A DNA stretch of 64,000 nucleotides from Archegozetes longisetosus (taxonomy: Eukaryota; Arthropoda; Arachnida; Sarcoptiformes; Trhypochthoniidae), in assembly GCA_018873245.2 (NCBI GenBank), contig JAEMBT020000002.1, positions 558,001-622,000 on the forward strand. The letters run 5' to 3'. Under the pieces are notes generated by a model. That model had not been told where the DNA came from. It did no database searches and was given only the letters and a program-made list of their open reading frames with translations. A program made the translations under genes and the position numbers. Every line of letters begins with the position of its first letter. The stretch's first letter is position 1. Shown piece by piece: positions 11,240 to 21,617 of the stretch.

Positions 11240-12130
11240 TCAACTGATTTTGATTCTTGACTCTAGCGCACAGCGGTAAATATTGCGTATCGAAAATTAA
11301 GTTATATATCAGTTATAAATATTTTAATCATTTTCTCAAAGGTACCAATAATGCGAAAATACAATCCATAACACTTCAGAGTCTACAAAAGGCCAAACCT
11401 GATGGTAAACAATGAAACGTTAGAAATTAATCGAATTAACGTACGATTGCCAAATTAAGCTTGTCAATTAGTTGTGCAAGTTCTAAAAGATCTAAATGTA
11501 CTGTCTTGTAGGAGTCAATCTCGCAGGAGTTAGTTCAGCAGAATGGTATTTTAACAAGTCAGTTTAGCCGTAAAGATTAATTTTTTTCTATTCTCTGTTT
11601 TCCTATTCTCAGTTTCGATCTTAGAAACCCTCTTATATTTTTCAAAGTCATTATGAAGAGCTCGAGTTCAAAGAAACCAAGTCTCGAATACACACTCGAT
11701 GTTCTAAGTGAAAAATATTTCATTTCGTTATGGATATAATATTTTCTGAAAGTTTATCAAACAATGATATACTGTAAATGGGAGTTGTTAAGGCAAATTA
11801 TTAAATATAAATGTTAAAAATTTTATCTAACTATTCAAAAAGTATAGTTGAATATTTCTTACAACTCTGCTAGTAAGCTAAAAGTTGTATTTTTAAAAAT
11901 TAAGTTCTATACTTGATATTAATGGAAATCAATCTAAAAAAATCTAGTATTTAATCATAAGCTTTTAGTCCTATCATTTCTGTTGACTATTAATGCTTAA
12001 GCTTTTATTTAAGTCTATTGATTACTATTAAATTTAGAATCTTCATTTTGTAAATATGAATGAATGAAAAGAGATCTGAGTTTTAGGCATGAGAAAACCA
12101 TATGTAAAACTAATTTGACCTGTTTCGGCA
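11240..12130. other. Intergenic, no gene seen
   Basis: No supported feature in this A/T-rich stretch. Confidence 0.4.
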
Positions 12131-12139
12131 AGAATATCT

Positions 12140-13000
12140 GATCAAAATGCTATTCTGCGAAACTGACACTAATCGCGCTGTCCAACGAGTTGTCAAGATA
12201 ATAAACCAGACCAAAGCTTGGAGGAGGACGACTCTACTAAATTAATAACAAGCATTGCGAAGTTATTCTGAAATTTGCTAAGAAAACTGCTATATTCGAC
12301 GACCTTACTCGAAGCGTTGGCAACCGAAAAACACCGTCCAAACTTAGTTGTCACAATTTGGCTCACAAATTGCAATATCACTTGTAGAAAAGGGGATAAA
12401 ATATTAAACCGTAAAGGGTACCAATAGTGACAAAACGACAGAAAATGCCTGAGTCAATTGGCGTCAGGCTAATAAGTTATTGGTGGGTTGAAGTGTACTT
12501 CACGAATGAAAGCTACTTTATTATTCATCGCAATAAGAACTGTCAATTATGTAAATCAAGAATAAAAATTTCTTCATTAGGCTATGGTCCATCTCTTACG
12601 GTTGATGTGATAGGTATGAGTGAACTAGCATCACTTTTCGTGGACTGCAGTTGCATCAATGCCAAACAGGACACCAATTCCTTTATACGAATTTAGTGGA
12701 ATATATAAAGATCTGTTATGATGATGACTTGATACTTTGGCAGAACAATGTGCAAGTCAATAGCACTAAATTTTACGAAGAATTGAATGTTTACTAATGG
12801 AATCAAAACTATATACTGATCAGTATGTTTTTCTAACTTGAACCCTATAAAACATGTTGGAGTTGTAATGAAGATCCGCTTGAAGTCCTGAACCCTAAAA
12901 TCAGTATCGCTTTTATGGTCGCGATTGAGAAAGTGAGGGCCAAACTTTAGGGTGATGCAGAACTTGTCAAGACGCTTACTGAATAACCCTTAAAGAATAA
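12140..13000 (+). mobile_element. Tc1/mariner-type transposase relic
   Basis: A less A/T-rich stretch encodes scattered transposase-like motifs. FTNESYF and GYGPSLTVDV near 12500-12610 resemble the FTDES and KHGGGS-MVWG segments around the first catalytic Asp. NNVQVNSTKFYEELN near 12745 resembles the DNA-P-H segment. LNPIKHVGVVMKIRLK near 12843 resembles the conserved DLNPIENVWG. These lie in different frames with many stops, so the element is an old relic. Inverted termini were not identified, so the bounds are approximate. Confidence 0.5.
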
Positions 13001-13695
13001 CCCGTATAATAAGGCCGGTCAGCTTAATTTGAATGATTATTTAAATAGAATTTATATTAATTTTTATTAAGCTCTTATCATAATAAGAAAATGAATAAAC
13101 TTTGCTAGACTTTATCTGTTAACTACAGCTGAAAATGAACGCGTCTAAATGTTTAGCAACATACAATTCGTCAAAACTAAAATAAAGCAGTGAAAAAGCT
13201 CTACAACTTAGAACTATATTTTTAAGGCATCTATGAATATATTTTTGGATCATTTAAGCTCAAATACTGAACCTAAAACATTTGTGTGAAAGATGACATG
13301 CTTTAGCATGTGGTCAGTGCTATTGCATTAGTCATTTTATATTTCACTTTACGTAAAGTTTAAAAAATCAACAGTTTTATCAATATTTTCCCTGAGTATT
13401 TTACTATTCAGTGATTTTAATGAATTTACGATTTTTTAAAAGTAAAATACGAATATAAAATAAAAGCAAAACAATGCTGAGTTTTAGTTTCGATCAATTG
13501 TACCTTATATACAGATATCATTATTAAAAGATTTGTTGAAGATATTACACATTTAGATTATAATAGAGGATCCACTGATAGAAAAATAACTGAAGATAGA
13601 ATATCTATGGGCTGTGAGTAAAATAAAATTCAATTACAACAAGAATATAGAAAATTTTCGAAGTCTACAGAATCCCAATATATGGTCGCTCTCCA

Positions 13696-14288
13696 CAGTA
13701 AAATCCGTTAGTGGTGAAAAAATTTCGAGACTGTTAGTTGAATTCTACATAAAAAATACATAAGTCACTTGTTTTATTTTAAAAACCGATAGTTCGTAAC
13801 CGTGTTTTTTAACGTGTTTCAAAAATCAAGTTTTTAATGATATGGATATTAATTCAGATAAATATCTAATCATAAAATAAATCTTGTTTGAATTTCTTTG
13901 AAAATCAATGATTCCAATGAACAGAGATTGGTCGACAGTATAAGGTGCATCGCTTTTAAAAGAAGCTAAAGATTCTGGGGCTGGATTCATAACCCGAAAA
14001 TGGATTGTAGAGAAATTTTTAAAAAGTGACAAATATGTTTAGCACAATTGGAATAAGACTGAAATTCAATCATTTTCTGACTTTGAAAATTAGAAAAATA
14101 TAGAAATCTAATTATTTTATGATTAGATATTTATCGGAATATATATAAATGCAATTAAAGTTTTGTTTATTTTTGAAACAATGTCCAAAAACAATTACGC
14201 TTTTATCTATTTTTGTAAAAACAAGTGACTCAATGTATATTTTATGTAGAATCCAAAATTAAAATCGAAATTTTACTATCTGTAACTG
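13696..14288. mobile_element. Long inverted-repeat MITE, about 590 bp
   Basis: Arms at about 13738-13990 and 14000-14256 are imperfect inverted copies, for instance ATTCTACATAAA and AAGTCACTTGTTTT against their complements on the right. The termini begin CAGT. The element lies where the coding part belonging to the orphan promoter module at 14480-14647 would be expected. No coding capacity. Confidence 0.55.
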
Positions 14289-14479
14289 TATTTTTTGTAC
14301 AGGAATGGACGATCATTTTTAAGGTCCTTATACTATTGATGATCTATTCGTTAGATCGGTTATAATTTCAAAATTAGCGATACAGAGAAAATCGCTTAAA
14401 CATCATCAGTCGATTTTTTAAAAAATAATAAAACTCATTTAAAGAAATAATTATTTTTCATTTCATACTTTTTTAGTAA

Positions 14480-14647
14480 ACTTTTTAGTACATTTTAGTA
14501 TTTTAGTTATACGGATATTAATCACGTATATTTGATATGAATTACTGGCACAATGTCAAAGATCAATAACCTTTAGAAATATATTTTTTTTATTATCTAA
14601 TTGCCATTATGTCAGCATTACATTGGGTCTCTATTGTCTTCCCGGAA
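14480..14647 (-). promoter_or_regulatory. Orphan copy of the cysteine-rich gene promoter module
   Basis: TTCCCGGAA at 14639-14647 sits in the same TGTCTTCCCGGAAAAAA context as the module of paralogue B. AGATCAATA follows near 14560, and an ACGGATATTAATCACGTATA block corresponds to the ACGGATGTTCAACACGTGTT block of paralogue B. No eight-cysteine coding sequence lies downstream on the minus strand, where a MITE now sits. This looks like the remaining front end of a third family member. Confidence 0.5.
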
Positions 14648-15680
14648 AAAACAAGGATATCATTAATTAACCAATTATCCGTTATTTAACTTGATTTTAT
14701 TACGCTAAAAATTTATTTTTTAAATAATAAATTTTTAGCATATATCCTACTGATCCTATCAAATCACTATATCAATTTTTCATTTCAAGTCCTTAAAATT
14801 CAATCAATCGAATGCTTGATATACATCGTAGTAAAAGCATTTCGATTCGCCAAATCCAATTACTAATGAAGAGTTCTTTATTTCTTTTGAACAAGCCTTA
14901 AAGTTATTTTTACAAATTGTCGGAAAGTCTCGATCATCTGGAGGTGTCTGTTTTTAAACTTCAATAACTATTTAATTATTCAAACCTTTTTTATAAATTT
15001 TCATCTTTACTCTTTTAAACCAAACTTTTGAAATCAATTATAGCATCAAAACTTTAATAGATTAAAACTCCATTATATTAGGTAATTATCAATTTCAAAA
15101 GTCAATTAATGGGTCGAATAATCTAAAAGTTATTAAAGTTATATAGTAGCCACTTTTTGAAGCAGGTCTTTCTGATAAAAAAAATGTAAAAATTTGTTAT
15201 ATGTCGCATAGTTTTAGCGACTGTCATATAAATTAGAAATTTTAATATTTCAAAACTATCTTTTGCGTAAGATCAAAACTCTTCTAATGTAATAATTTAT
15301 AGTTTAGCAATTTTTCATTGAAGGTTTGAATACGCACCTTCAACTCTAATAAAAACTGTTCTGGTTGTAATCTGGTGGCTAGATAGGGATGTTTTCTTGC
15401 GTCATCTACAGTTTTTAATCTGATTGAACAAACATTTTAAACTTCCAATAAAATCCACAAAAATTAACGGTTAAATAATTTAATTTGAAATTCTTAATTT
15501 TTCAAATAGATCAAAATTTAATTTATCAGACAAAATACAAATTTTCCTTAACATAAAATTTTAAAGGAAAGCAAGAATCCAATTGTAAAAAACTGTTAAA
15601 AACATAGAAAAGTTTGTACTTTAAAAATTCCTGAAATTCATCATTTTTAACTGATTAACGCAAAAACTTATAAAGTCGAA
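14648..15680. other. Intergenic, no gene seen
   Basis: A/T-rich spacer between the orphan module and paralogue B. No supported feature. Confidence 0.4.
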
Positions 15681-15682
15681 AA

Positions 15683-15964
15683 TTAAATAGTGCAAAGACT
15701 TCCACAGTTCCATTTCGGTTGACAGTCGTATTTCTCTTTGCATTGGATCCATTGGTTTGTCAATTGAGCGCCTTTTGTAGTCCAACACCACTCGTTATTC
15801 AATCCCAAGAATGAGCATCTGGACCAACAATAGCCTCGGAGACATCCATAGCTATCATTCTGAAAATCGGGACTATTCTGATTTGTATTCGGCGGAGAAT
15901 TCTGGCCAACAGTCACTTCGATAAGTGATAGTACGATACAAACCAACAAAACTTTGAAAAACAT
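15683..15964 (-). CDS. Secreted eight-cysteine protein, paralogue B
   Basis: A complete single-exon frame of 93 residues. A signal peptide (MFFKVLLVCIVLSLIEVTVG) is followed by an Asn/Pro-rich spacer and an eight-cysteine domain, C-x4-C-x3-C-x9-C-x14-C-x5-C-x5-C-x3-C. It shares YGC, CWSRC, LGL-x2-EWC, KYDC and the C-terminal CG-x2-C pattern with paralogue A. The mature N-terminal spacers differ, while the leader and cysteine core are kept. TATAAAAG lies 97 bp upstream of the ATG and a STAT-type palindrome 249 bp upstream. The shared promoter indicates duplication of the whole gene. It is probably a secreted effector or structural peptide; its function is unknown. Confidence 0.85.
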   Translation of the reverse strand: MFFKVLLVCIVLSLIEVTVGQNSPPNTNQNSPDFQNDSYGCLRGYCWSRCSFLGLNNEWCWTTKGAQLTNQWIQCKEKYDCQPKWNCGSLCTI

Positions 15965-16060
15965 TTTTGAATTTTTTCAACGCTTCTCAACTTTCAACTT
16001 TCAATGGAGCTCTACTTTCGATCGATTTTTTGAATGGATAGATTCGATTTTCTATCAAGT

Positions 16061-16221
16061 CTTTTATATTAAAAATCTTTCTGTTTGAACGGATGTTCAA
16101 CACGTGTTTTTGATGTCAATAAACTATGAGAGATGCAGATCAATAGCCTATTATAACCTATTTTTGGGATTTATTGAAATTTTTGTAATCAATTAATTAG
16201 GTTTCTACTGTCTTCCCGGAA
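16061..16221 (-). promoter_or_regulatory. Promoter module B: TATA box plus STAT-type site
   Basis: TATAAAAG reads on the minus strand at 16068-16061, and TTCCCGGAA is at 16213-16221. Shared blocks with module A lie in the same order and at similar spacing. Use by a STAT factor is inferred from the consensus only. Confidence 0.6.
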
Positions 16222-17970
16222 AAAATCGTTATGTTTATTGTTTTTAAACACTTTATTTCTTCCGTAAGCTTCGAACACTTTTGAATAGATTTCCATTTTT
16301 TCAAAGTTAATGTTAATGTTGGCATAGTATTAACTAAGTATTTTATCTTATTCCAAAGCTAAATTTACTTATTCTAAGTAAAAAAATCTGAATAAAGTTT
16401 AGGCAAACTTTTTATTTGACTTACAAATTTTTCTTGAGCATCAAAGTTTAACAAAAGAAAGCTAGAAAGAAATTAAACCCGATACTTAAATTTAATCTCT
16501 TGAAAAATAAGCTCGAAAAATAAACCATATTAGTCATAGAGTAACAAAGCCTATAATTTGAAATAGAACTCATTTAAGTAAAATCGATTTTAGTAAATAT
16601 CACCAGGATTACAAGCTGAGAAATTTTTTGATTTACAAAACTTAAATGCGAATATCAAAAATTTGCAGACTTTTACAGTGGAGCATACATTTGAAATTTT
16701 GATGTTCACGTAAGCGTAAACAAATAATTTATTGAAAGATCTTGTAACTCGATTAAGTTTGCAAACTGGTAGTCAGGTAAGATTTAATGCAACACTGATT
16801 TTCGACTTAAGTCAATGCCTATCGTGCAGAACAGATACTCGGTAAAAGGGTAATACTCTTAAAATTTTTCATTGATTAACGAATATTCTAATTAATAATG
16901 ACTTCATTTAACCAAACTTATAATTAGATAGTATTTAGTGTATCGAAAACTATTTTACATACAATTGAATCCAACATTATAATAGATTTACTCTTAGGCA
17001 TCAAAATAGAAATTAGCTACGAGTGAGTGAGCATTTTATATTTAGCGCTATTTTGATGCTATTATATAATTATTTTCTTATTAAGTTTAAAGAATAGCAT
17101 GAAATTGATTCAGAAATAATTTTTTCATCAAAATCAATCACTGGATATGTATTAGTTTTTTAAGTGATTATATTTTTGGAGAGTCATTAATAATATAGAA
17201 GATGATGACTAGATCAATTAATATGAGATATGTTCATAATTTGTGAGAATTTTTCCGAAAAAAATGTTACCCACTTTTGAGTTGAGAAAAGTTCGAATCT
17301 TAGGATAATTAAAAAACAATGGGAAAAATATATAATTTTCTTGCCAATTAATAATTTTAATCAAGTTTTCAGAGTAACTTTTAATTATGGACCAATCAGA
17401 ATTTTTCCTCTATATGATAATTACTTTACATAAAACGACAAAAACTAAAAAATAGGAAATAATTTCTAGCTATCTTGTTATCCGAAATGTAACTTTCAAA
17501 TTATAAAAGAGCGAGAGAAAAAATTTAAAACCAACAAATTTTAGCTAGAATATCTTTACTAATTTTCATCCTGTGTAATATTATTTCATAATTGTCCCAT
17601 AATAGAGAATGCGATATCACAAAGAAGTATATATATCAATGTATAAGCTATATGAAAAGAATATTTGTCAATCATATTAAGCTCGTAACCGCTATATTAA
17701 AATAAAAATAAAAGTTCAGACTCTAATTATAGTTCATTCATGTTGTGGGCGTAAAAAAATTCCAGTCTTATTTTTTTTTTAATTCCAATCATGAAAGTAT
17801 TCATAGTCTTTGCTCGAGATCTACATAAATAGCTTCAAAATATAATTATACTTCAGGCAGTTTAACACAATTATAATCATTTTGGGTTCTTTAATGACTC
17901 GAACCTTTCGTTTTCATAAACTTCTTCCTGATTGTTGTGTAAGATGTGAAATAGTCTGTTAATATATTTG
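16222..17970. other. Intergenic, no gene seen
   Basis: A/T-rich spacer. I see no coding or structured repeat here. Confidence 0.4.
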
Positions 17971-17972
17971 AA

Positions 17973-17980
17973 TATAAAAG
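17973..17980 (+). promoter_or_regulatory. TATA box of the Gly/His-rich secreted gene
   Basis: TATAAAAG lies 135 bp upstream of the ATG at 18115, which would leave a 5' leader of roughly 100 nt. Confidence 0.45.
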
Positions 17981-18114
17981 TCATGAGAAATTTTGATATT
18001 CGATTCATTCTCAGTTTAACTTTCATTTTATCTACAACAGGATAAAAGTTTTAAGTTTTATAACTTACCATAAAGTGCTTATATCAGTGAATACTGTACT
18101 ACCATTGAATAAAA

Positions 18115-19008
18115 ATGTCAAAAAATCTTATTTTCTATGGTTTAGTGCTTTTGTTTGCTATTGTATTGCAAGCAGAATGTGGTGGTTAGTGATTGAAAAT
18201 TTCGCATATTTTATTATGTAATTTATGTGTTTAATTAATAATTTGATATATTATAAGGGCATGGAGGCGGTCATGGCGGATCTATTCTTATTAAGACTGG
18301 TGGTGGAAGTAGGCATAGAAGTGACAGTGATATGTGAGTATTCATGAAAATGAAATCTCAAAATTTCAAGCATAAAGCCAAACCTTAAATAGTTATCGAA
18401 ATATTCTAAGTTATTTTATGCTCTAAAATATCTACTCGAAACAAAAGAGTTATCAGAAAGTTTTCAAGTTCTTATTGTTTTCTGAATAGCTTTTAACCTT
18501 GTTTGATCAAAAATTTCAAGACCTTCGTTAAGTGCTAGAAAAATCCTCAAGTTTTTAAAAAATTCAATTTTTACTTATCTAAGTTGCAATTTATTCATGT
18601 TTCACTAGTATAATGATCGGAAATCAAGGCAAGTGTGGCGGAACACCAACTATTATAAAGACAGGCGGAGGACGTCATCGACATAGAAGCGGAGACATGT
18701 AAGTCAAAAACCAAATCTAAATATCGAGGAAAAATAACTTTGATCACAACTCTCATCAAAAAATAAGGATACTATTGGGTGGACAGAATGACTGCCATAA
18801 GAAGAAGACTGAATACGTTCCAATCCCTTATCCAATTAAAGAACAGGTTCACGTTCCTGTTCACATACCTGTAAAAGAAACAGTTCATGTCCCCGTTCAT
18901 ATACCAATGATGAAACACGAAGATCACGGTTGGGCTCATGGAGGCATGGGTCACATCGATATGGCAGGAGGTTATGGCATGGATATGGGCCATGGATGGA
19001 AGCGATAG
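18115..19008 (+). CDS. Secreted Gly/His-rich protein with VPVHIP repeats (4 exons)
   Basis: Exons 18115-18184, 18258-18333, 18609-18698 and 18768-19008 join in phase to a 158-residue protein; every junction is GT/AG. Exon 1 is a signal peptide (MSKNLIFYGLVLLFAIVLQA). Exons 2 and 3 encode related units, SILIKTGGGSRHRS and TIIKTGGGRHRHRS, suggesting exon duplication. Exon 4 carries a tandem repeat built on HVPVHIPVKE, then a Gly/His/Met-rich tail ending GHGWKR. Paired VPVHIP-type repeats in a low-complexity secreted protein resemble arthropod cuticle or secretory matrix proteins, but no chitin-binding motif is visible. AATAAA near 19280 may serve polyadenylation. The function is unassigned. Confidence 0.8.
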
Positions 19009-19767
19009 ATCCGTGTGACTAATTGATAATTTCATTTATTAATCTGTAAAATTTGTGTCATTTTTTCAAAATATTGATTGCATGCCATTTGTCTCATAAA
19101 TGGCATGTGTCATATCTCATTTGTCTTATGTGATACTAAGTCTACTAAATAAGTGTTTTGTAGGTCTGAGTTTCTAAGTTATTTTGCCTTAGATTTTCTC
19201 AATACCAATGGAATAATTTGTCATTTTTTATACCTTAATATTTGTCTTACAGAAAAACCAAGTTCAAGATCTTGTAGTAATAAAATTTTTAAGATAACTT
19301 TCTATTTGTTTACACTTTTTGAACGTCAAATAATTTTCTATTGAGTGGTAAAAATTGTACATGTCAATTTTTGAGTTCTAAACCAATCGGGTCAAATCAG
19401 TTATCTTAATGGATAACCTTAGAGCAAAAGTTTATTGAGTCTTCACTTAAAGTTCTATTGGATCTTAATCTTCAAAGCCTCAGTCTCCAATTCAAAAAAT
19501 AACTTAATTATCTGCCAAATATCTTAAACACTATGAGTGAACAGTAAGGGTGATTACCGTAAAAAGAATGATTGCGAATTGAATTAATGCTGATAATAGT
19601 GGAACAATAGTATAAATTGTTATAAAGCTCTTAAGCTATATCTAAATGAAACCGTTTTATTATTTTATCAAAGAGCAAGTTACAAATAAAAATGATAACA
19701 ATTTAGTATTTAATTTGCTTCCATGTATTTGTATGGATTGAAAAAATTGATCCGAAGACACAAAAGC
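19009..19767. other. Convergent 3' intergenic region
   Basis: A/T-rich spacer between two genes that converge here, the Gly/His-rich gene (+) and the association-domain gene (-). It should hold both 3' ends. Nothing else seen. Confidence 0.4.
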
Positions 19768-21617
19768 TCATTTCACGAAAACTTGTTCATTGGACCGATG
19801 AAAATGAATCATCTGTTAAAAGAAAAAAATTGAAAATATCAAAAGTTTGTAACCCTGAACAATTTGCCAAAACCATGATCCTTACCTGCCATTTTCCATC
19901 TTTTTTGTGCCAAACCCGAGTTTCTTCCGATTGTTGGCTATGTGGAGATCCACTTCTATATAGCAGCATTTTTTAGTTTTAGGCTCAAATAACTTGATTT
20001 TGTATTTGATATTTATTTTACATACTTATCAATATATTGTGTTAGTCTTATGTATGCAATGCATGCACTTTCAGAACCCAACTTATGAACAACTGGTGAT
20101 AATACTGAAGTTCTTACGGCTGATGAGCCTTTACCTAGTACTGGAACAAGTTTTAGGATAAGACTACTTTAATTATCAATCTTAATTATATTTTAAATAA
20201 TTAATAACCGATATATTTCTTTTTATTACTGTGTAATACTTTGTATTATTGTTAGGGTTGTGTAAATTCACATTTTGGCAATAACTACATCTTAGGTTTC
20301 ATTATATAATAGTTAGTTTGTTTAATACGACCGATTAAGTCAACACTATTTGCGTACGCCCTGTGCTTTTGAGAACACTTTTGAAGCTATGATAACTTAT
20401 TAAACACTCATAACTAAAACTTATTATAAAACTATTGATAGAACAATACCTACAGTATTTGATCACAACAAATCATTAAACATTATTTGCATTTATTGGA
20501 AATAAAGCCAATCGGACTCTCGAAAATGAAGTAAAAGCTTTACTAACAATCCAAATTCTATCATTAACAATATTTAAGATTATTCTCGTAAAAAATTCGT
20601 GATTTATGCAAAAATGAGGTCAATCAGATTCTACATATATACATGAGCCTCTTTATGGTACGCCACATTATTGGCTATTTTAGGCTTTCTGATTGGTAGT
20701 TTTCTTTCAATTAAAAGTACGAGTAAACCGCTACATGGGAATAAAGATACGATAAACAAAAAAACAAACATATCTGCAATAGTAAACATTATCACCATTT
20801 ATAAAGTTTGTCATTTCAAAGTTCTCACTGTATTTTGTATATGCGGCGAACTATAAGAAAGGCTTTATATTTTTAATAAGATTATTGGGAAGTTATTCTC
20901 ACACAGCCTGTTAAGTTTTGATATAATGAGCTTTGATTAGATATTATATTTTCGAAGGCCTTTCGGGGGACCATTGTTGCTATCAGCTAGTACCTAAACA
21001 TCGTACTTTCTGTTATAAACGGGTGTCACTTGAGCTTTGCGCAAATTTGTTCTATGAATGGCCTTGAATTTCATTGAGCTTTTCAATGTTCTCATTATTT
21101 TTGAAGAAATTAGAACTGTTACAATTGTTTGATATATTATTTTGAGCTCAATCTTAAATTAGAAAGTTCTCTGATTTTGTTTCAAATGTTTCAATATCAC
21201 TAAATATGATTCAATTTTAAAAACTTTCTCGTTCAAATCATATTTATTAAAAAGATATCACTTTTATCTTATGAAAATTAAAGTAATTTCATTTAAATAA
21301 GCGCTGATATTTTACACAAATTTTACGCTTCAGAAAAGGTTTAAGGTAATTAAGACTATTAAGCAATTAAGTTCAAAATTTTCGTATTGTTACCTAAAAT
21401 TATTTCATTTTTAAATAATAATTTACTTACAATTATCAAAATAGTACTTATGAAAATCGAGGCCCGAAATCAGATTGCCAAGAGCTTCAGGCTCGAAAGA
21501 AGTCACATTCGGATCAACTAATTTAGTATAAGTAGAATAATCTCCGCTATTAATTGCAGTCAATAGGCGTTCAGTCAAACTAATTATTAGAGATCTTAAT
21601 TCGTTGTCAGCACTCAT
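19768..21617 (-). CDS. Stand-alone CaMKII association-domain protein (4 exons)
   Basis: Exons 21617-21431, 20140-20026, 19955-19886 and 19812-19768 join in phase, with consensus splice sites, to an intact 138-residue protein. It starts [10 protein letters not shown] and runs through [50 protein letters not shown] and [12 protein letters not shown] to a stop. That is the whole CaMKII association (hub) domain, with no kinase or regulatory segment. It lies 4.4 kb downstream of the CaMKII stop, on the same strand. Two intron positions match the CaMKII hub exons, one is absent and one (after DGKWQ) is extra, so this is an old duplicate that is still open. Hub domains oligomerise, so the product may co-assemble with CaMKII. 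An acceptor in matching phase just upstream of the ATG leaves open that these exons are alternative 3' exons of CaMKII. Confidence 0.88.

Noticed and set aside
18772-19035. An 87-codon minus-strand frame
   Set aside because: It is antisense to exon 4 of the Gly/His-rich gene, which has a leader exon and matching splice phases.
19768-21617. The hub-only gene as a simple pseudogene of CaMKII
   Set aside because: All four exons are open, phases and splice sites match, and the changes are spread as substitutions, not breaks.
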